From positions 1 to 23,399 of the forward strand of contig JAHFKE010000011.1 in NCBI GenBank assembly GCA_023245515.1: a DNA stretch of 23,399 nucleotides, written 5' to 3'. The notes under the pieces are model-generated. The model was not told the origin of the DNA. It did no database searches and saw nothing but the letters and a program-made list of their open reading frames with translations. This document shows, piece after piece, positions 21,083 through 23,399 of the stretch (positions are counted from its first letter, which is position 1; each line of letters starts with the position of its first letter). This DNA is from Candidatus Levyibacteriota bacterium (GTDB taxonomy: Bacteria; Patescibacteriota; Microgenomatia; Levybacterales; UBA12049). A program made the position numbers and the translations under genes.

Positions 21083-21260
21083 AGGCTCAGTATCAAAAAG
21101 ATTTAAGGTAACAAAAACCGGAAAGGTTATGTTCGCCCATCAATATGGGAGTCACAAGAAACTGCACAAATCAAAGAGTAGAATAAGACGAGGTAAAGAA
21201 CCGGGACAGCTTAAGGGTGCATTCGCAAAGAAAATAAAGCAAATGCTGGGAGCAGCCTAG
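21057..21260 (+). CDS. rpmI: Ribosomal protein bL35
   Basis: A 67-aa basic protein. The pattern MxKxKxxxxxxKRFKVTKTGKV...HKKLHKSKSRIRRGK matches L35 of the 50S subunit. The ATG lies inside infC (26-nt overlap), implying translational coupling. It is separated from rplT by 83 nt that contain period-7 repeats and a 9-bp hairpin. Confidence 0.95.
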   Translation: MQKVKKKVRGSVSKRFKVTKTGKVMFAHQYGSHKKLHKSKSRIRRGKEPGQLKGAFAKKIKQMLGAA

Positions 21261-21261
21261 T

Positions 21262-21338
21262 CAGAAGCAAGAAGAAAGAATCAGGAATTAAGGACAGAAG
21301 CCTTAATTCTTACTTCTTAAATCTTAATTCTAAACTTT
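21262..21338 (+). repeat. Period-7 repeats with a 9-bp hairpin between rpmI and rplT
   Basis: Heptads CAGAAGC, AAGAAGA, AAGAATC, AGGAATT, AAGGACA (21262-21296) and TAATTCT, TACTTCT, TAAATCT, TAATTCT, AAACTTT (21304-21338). The two halves are roughly complementary: GAATTAAGG (21285-21293) pairs perfectly with CCTTAATTC (21301-21309), loop ACAGAAG. It may be an RNA processing or partial termination site before rplT. Confidence 0.6.
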
Positions 21339-21343
21339 AAATT

Positions 21344-21694
21344 ATGGCAAGAGTAAAAAGAGGAACAGTATCAAGAAGTAAGCATAAAAAACTGTTGGGC
21401 TTAACCAAGGGTTATCGTGGAACAAAAAGCAAATTGGTAAAAATCGCCAAGGAAGCTTCTCTCCATGCGGGCCAATACGCATACCGTGGTAGAAAACTAC
21501 GCAAGCAGGATTTCCGAACCCTCTGGATTACCAGAATTGGTGAGGCAGTTAAAAAAGAGGATTTGTCTTACAGTGTTTTCATTAACAAATTGAAAAAAGC
21601 CAATATCGAACTTGATCGCAAAATCCTAAGCGACCTTATCGTTAATGATCCTGCTACGTTCAAACAGATAGTTGACACAGTAAGATCTGTGTAG
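21344..21694 (+). CDS. rplT: Ribosomal protein bL20
   Basis: A 116-aa protein essential for early 50S assembly. It starts MARVKRGTVSRSKHKKLLGLTKGYRG and has YAYRGRKLRKQDFRTLWITRI, the diagnostic L20 signature. It is the last gene of the thrS-infC-rpmI-rplT cluster. The promoter of the aromatic operon (TTGACA...TATAAT) lies across its final codons and stop. Confidence 0.97.
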   Translation: MARVKRGTVSRSKHKKLLGLTKGYRGTKSKLVKIAKEASLHAGQYAYRGRKLRKQDFRTLWITRIGEAVKKEDLSYSVFINKLKKANIELDRKILSDLIVNDPATFKQIVDTVRSV

Positions 21695-21700
21695 TATAAT
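21672..21700 (+). promoter_or_regulatory. Perfect consensus promoter of the aromatic operon
   Basis: TTGACA (21672-21677), exactly 17 nt, TATAAT (21695-21700), embedded in the 3' end of rplT. Transcription should begin at about 21706-21708, at the ATG of the leader peptide. Confidence 0.9.
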
Positions 21701-21706
21701 AATACT

Positions 21707-21781
21707 ATGAGACACGTAACAAACGTATTTTATTTTGGATTTTACTTTACTCCCGTTAAGGGGGGTTCGCTCGTGGAATAA
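21707..21781 (+). CDS. Phe/Tyr-rich leader peptide (24 aa)
   Basis: ATG at 21707 to TAA at 21779-21781. The peptide begins MRHVTN and then reads VFYFGFYFTP, six aromatic codons among eight (Phe TTT x4, Tyr TAT and TAC) at 21728-21748, immediately before segment 1 of the attenuator. The start codon lies 6 nt after a perfect -10 box, so the message is leaderless. Its role, inferred by analogy with pheA and trp leader peptides, is to sense charged tRNA-Phe/Tyr through ribosome stalling. It is too short to be a normal gene and ends between the attenuator segments. Confidence 0.85.
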   Translation: MRHVTNVFYFGFYFTPVKGGSLVE

Positions 21782-21832
21782 ACCACTAGCAAAAGGTAAA
21801 ACTTTACGAACCCCGCCAAGCGGGGTTTTTTT
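21749..21832 (+). promoter_or_regulatory. Phe/Tyr transcription attenuator (segments 1-4)
   Basis: Segment 1 ACTCCC (21749-21754) pairs with segment 2 GGGGGT (21761-21766), loop GTTAAG. Segment 2 as GGGGTTCG (21762-21769) is an exact complement of segment 3 CGAACCCC (21807-21814). Segments 3 and 4, AACCCCGC (21809-21816) and GCGGGGTT (21820-21827), form the terminator with loop CAA and T7 (21826-21832). A ribosome stalled on the Phe/Tyr codons would cover segment 1, allow 2:3, and prevent termination. A GTGG/CCAC and a GTAAA/TTTAC hairpin lie inside the 2:3 loop. Confidence 0.85.
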
Positions 21833-21858
21833 GTGTTCTGAAGAGTCTTCAGAACACA
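21832..21858. other. 13-bp palindrome after the attenuator
   Basis: TGTGTTCTGAAGA and TCTTCAGAACACA are perfect reverse complements around a single G. Directly following the T7 tract, it would form a stable RNA hairpin in read-through transcripts and might protect the mRNA 5' part, or it could be a protein-binding palindrome. Confidence 0.6.
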
Positions 21859-21954
21859 ACTCGCCAAAGATCGCTCTTTGAGCCGCGGGAGTTTATCCTG
21901 AGCGAAGTCGAAGGAAATAGTACTGAAAAGGCGCGAAGTAAGCTTAGGCGGGTG
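21859..21954. repeat. Structured repeat element, copy B
   Basis: Outer arms ACTCGCC (21859-21865) and GGCGGGT (21947-21953), GCTC-TTT-GAGC then CGC (21873-21886), a variable central hairpin, and the 19-nt block AAGTAAGCTTAGGCGGGTG (21936-21954) identical to copy A. The central hairpin contains TCCTGAGCGAAGTCGAAGGA (21896-21915), a sequence I recall as an interspersed repeat in many bacteria. The element lies between the attenuator and the first structural gene. Confidence 0.65.
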
Positions 21955-21967
21955 CAATTATAAAGAT

Positions 21968-22891
21968 ATGACAGAAAGACGAACAAATTACAATTTAGAA
22001 ATAATAGCCGGACCATGTTCGGCGGGACCAGAGAACATAGGAGAACTCCATCAGATAGCTGATATGGGTACGGTCTCTGGTGTCCGCGTTGTGGGGCTTA
22101 AATCAAGAACAGACCTTAACCCTACGGGAGAGGGGATGGGAATTGATTTTGACGTAATCAATGCACAGATTCTACAACCGGGTATAGAGAGAGATATTCT
22201 TCCACCCAGCGTAGAGTACGCTCGCGATCTTTCGAAGAGGGGCATGCTTGTCGCAACAGAAGTTATGCTACCGGAAATACAAATCCCTTACTATGAAGGA
22301 CTTATTCCAAAAGATAAATTACTACTCTGGAATCCATCAGTCAATCAACTGGGGTGGCAAACGATGCAAACCGCTCAATATGCTGAAAGAAATGGATGGG
22401 CAGTTGGTATCAAAAATGGTAAGGCATTAGGCTCCACACTCAGTGAAGCAAATGACCCCAATCACGAGGGAACATCTATGGAAAAAGCATGGACGGGATT
22501 AGCAGCATATGCCCAAAGTGCCAATGAGATTATCCTCATCCATAGGGGAGTGGACGTGCCGGAAAAAGGCGACTACCGTAATGCTCTTGTCCATGAATCA
22601 GCTAGAAGAGCAAAAAAGAAAGTTCCAGGAAGTAAGCTATACTTTGATCCAAGTCATAGTTACGGTCCTAAATTACGCGATCAGATTATTGAAGACACCA
22701 TAAGAACAATGGCGACGAGAGATGGTAAAGGTTTTCTCTATGATGGCATACTGATTGAAACAGGAACTTCAAAAACAGACACCAATCAGCATATTTCCCT
22801 CGAGGAACTGGAAGCGATGACAAAAGAACTTGGGACATTCAGAAATTTGAGAACGCCTGAAAAGGTAGTATTCTCTAGCACCTCCAGATAA
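21968..22891 (+). CDS. 3-deoxy-7-phosphoheptulonate (DAHP) synthase, class I type
   Basis: A 307-aa TIM-barrel enzyme of the DAHP synthetase I/KDO8P synthase family, joining phosphoenolpyruvate and erythrose 4-phosphate in the first step of the shikimate pathway. Visible markers are IIAGPCSAG near the N-terminus, a KSRTDLNP phosphate/substrate loop (family KPRTSP), AVGIKNGK, LIHRGVD (barrel His), LYFDPSHSYG (the DPSHS motif) and IETGTSKTDTNQHISLEEL. The sequence is divergent from E. coli AroF/G/H. Assignment over KDO8P synthase rests on the downstream chorismate mutase and the Phe/Tyr leader. No ACT or regulatory domain is present, so control may be mainly by attenuation. The Shine-Dalgarno is weak. 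Confidence 0.87.
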   Translation: MTERRTNYNLEIIAGPCSAGPENIGELHQIADMGTVSGVRVVGLKSRTDLNPTGEGMGIDFDVINAQILQPGIERDILPPSVEYARDLSKRGMLVATEVMLPEIQIPYYEGLIPKDKLLLWNPSVNQLGWQTMQTAQYAERNGWAVGIKNGKALGSTLSEANDPNHEGTSMEKAWTGLAAYAQSANEIILIHRGVDVPEKGDYRNALVHESARRAKKKVPGSKLYFDPSHSYGPKLRDQIIEDTIRTMATRDGKGFLYDGILIETGTSKTDTNQHISLEELEAMTKELGTFRNLRTPEKVVFSSTSR

Positions 22892-22893
22892 TC

Positions 22894-23169
22894 ATGAAAA
22901 ATAATGATCTAGACAATTGGCGCCGCGAAATTGACAGCATTGATGATCAGATCATCAAATTGCTAGCGCAAAGAATAGAGACCATCAAGAAGATTGGTAG
23001 ATACAAATTGCAAAATAATATACCTCCTCGGGACGATAAGAGATGGCACGATTTACTACAGTCATTAACCGCAAAAGGCAAACCACTTAATCTTTCATCA
23101 TCTCTTATAAAAACCCTTTATACACAGATCCATGAACATTCAGTTTCTATTCAAAAAAAACTACAATGA
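22894..23169 (+). CDS. Chorismate mutase, AroQ type
   Basis: A 91-aa all-helical enzyme turning chorismate into prephenate, the branch to Phe and Tyr. The AroQ signature is complete: WRREIDSIDDQIIKLLAQRIETIKKIGRYKLQNNIPPRDDKRW, with the N-terminal Arg, Asp, the central Arg and Lys, and DxxR, followed by the third helix. The length is that of stand-alone AroQ domains. It starts 2 nt after the DAHP synthase stop, and its TGA overlaps the next ATG (ATGA), so translation of the three genes is coupled. Confidence 0.93.
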   Translation: MKNNDLDNWRREIDSIDDQIIKLLAQRIETIKKIGRYKLQNNIPPRDDKRWHDLLQSLTAKGKPLNLSSSLIKTLYTQIHEHSVSIQKKLQ

Positions 23170-23399
23170 TCAAAACAGCCAAACGTTTACAAGATATTTC
23201 AGAATATATTTTTTCTCAACTAAATAAAGAGGCGAAGATTGTCGAAAAATCATCCGGCAAAAGAGTTCTTAATTTTGCTGTAGGCAACCCTGATATAAAA
23301 CCGAGTCAAAAATATCTGCAAAAATTAAAAGATTTTTTCCTTGAAGACGATGTTCATCTCTACCCAGGATATGGAGCCACGCTTAACCTTTCAGATGCG
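23166..23399 (+). CDS. PLP-dependent aminotransferase class I/II, 3'-truncated
   Basis: ATG at 23166 overlaps the chorismate mutase stop by 4 nt and the frame stays open to the end of the window (78 codons). The visible part, MIKTAKRLQDISEYIFSQLNKEA...VLNFAVGNPDIKPSQKYLQKL...LYPGYGATLNLSDA, matches the N-terminal region of class I/II aminotransferases (LxxGxPD and YPGYGxxxLRxA patterns). In this operon it most likely transaminates prephenate, phenylpyruvate or 4-hydroxyphenylpyruvate to complete Phe/Tyr synthesis. The catalytic Lys lies beyond the window, so specificity cannot be judged. Confidence 0.85.
   Translation, partial: MIKTAKRLQDISEYIFSQLNKEAKIVEKSSGKRVLNFAVGNPDIKPSQKYLQKLKDFFLEDDVHLYPGYGATLNLSDA

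Noticed and set aside
21959..21964. TATAAA as a second promoter for DAHP synthase
   Set aside because: It ends only 3 nt before the ATG, too close for a start even with leaderless spacing, and there is no -35.
21749..21967. T-box riboswitch upstream of the aromatic operon
   Set aside because: No T-box AGGGTGGnACCGCG consensus and no specifier-loop architecture; the F/Y leader peptide with segments 1-4 explains the region better.

Overview
The window looks like part of a chromosome from a Candidate Phyla Radiation (Patescibacteria) bacterium, most probably a Microgenomates-type lineage. This is inferred from gene content, not from a marker-gene tree. The supporting signs are many short genes with family-minimal proteins (a trigger factor without its PPIase domain, a threonyl-tRNA synthetase without its TGS domain), secreted cysteine-repeat and YxNPF-repeat proteins, small DUF5660-like and DUF5665-like proteins, and many genes whose -10 box lies 6-7 nt before the start codon (leaderless mRNAs).

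Layout. 1-3000: the 3' part of a PD-(D/E)XK nuclease-like gene, an unknown gene, and an SDR oxidoreductase/Nudix pair. 3000-10970: an envelope region with a cysteine-repeat secreted protein, a YxNPF membrane protein, a VanW-like protein, an L,D-transpeptidase, a LysM+Rpf-like muralytic protein, a GH19-like lysozyme/chitinase and two paralogous SLT/glucosaminidase-like hydrolases. MazG, a four-helix-bundle (S23/IVP) protein and tRNA-Phe(GAA), -Val(TAC), -Leu(GAG) and -Leu(CAG) lie among them. 11000-14530: tRNA-Leu(TAG), a trigger-factor-like gene, a DUF5660-like gene, an orphan attenuator-like leader, a small unknown gene, an M20 peptidase and tRNA-Val(GAC). 14530-18710: an HD phosphohydrolase, a DUF5665-like membrane protein, a C39-like cysteine peptidase, and an unknown gene bracketed by two paralogous small genes. 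18780-21694: thrS-infC-rpmI-rplT, the classic translation cluster. 21672-23399: an aromatic amino-acid operon (DAHP synthase, AroQ chorismate mutase, aminotransferase running off the end).

The most striking system is in front of the aromatic operon. A consensus promoter (TTGACA-N17-TATAAT) at the end of rplT drives a leaderless 24-codon leader peptide containing VFYFGFYF. Complementary segments 1:2, 2:3 and 3:4 follow, segment 1 lying directly after the Phe/Tyr codons and 3:4 forming a GC-rich hairpin with a T7 tract. This is a complete Phe/Tyr transcription attenuator. A second leader of the same plan, without obvious control codons, sits at 12728-12874. Both are followed by copies of a structured element sharing a 19-nt identical block.

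Other non-coding structure includes period-7 tandem repeats in at least six intergenic gaps, a hairpin that hides the Shine-Dalgarno of one wall-hydrolase gene, and a set of hairpins built around a GC-AAA-GC core (AAA or TTT loop).
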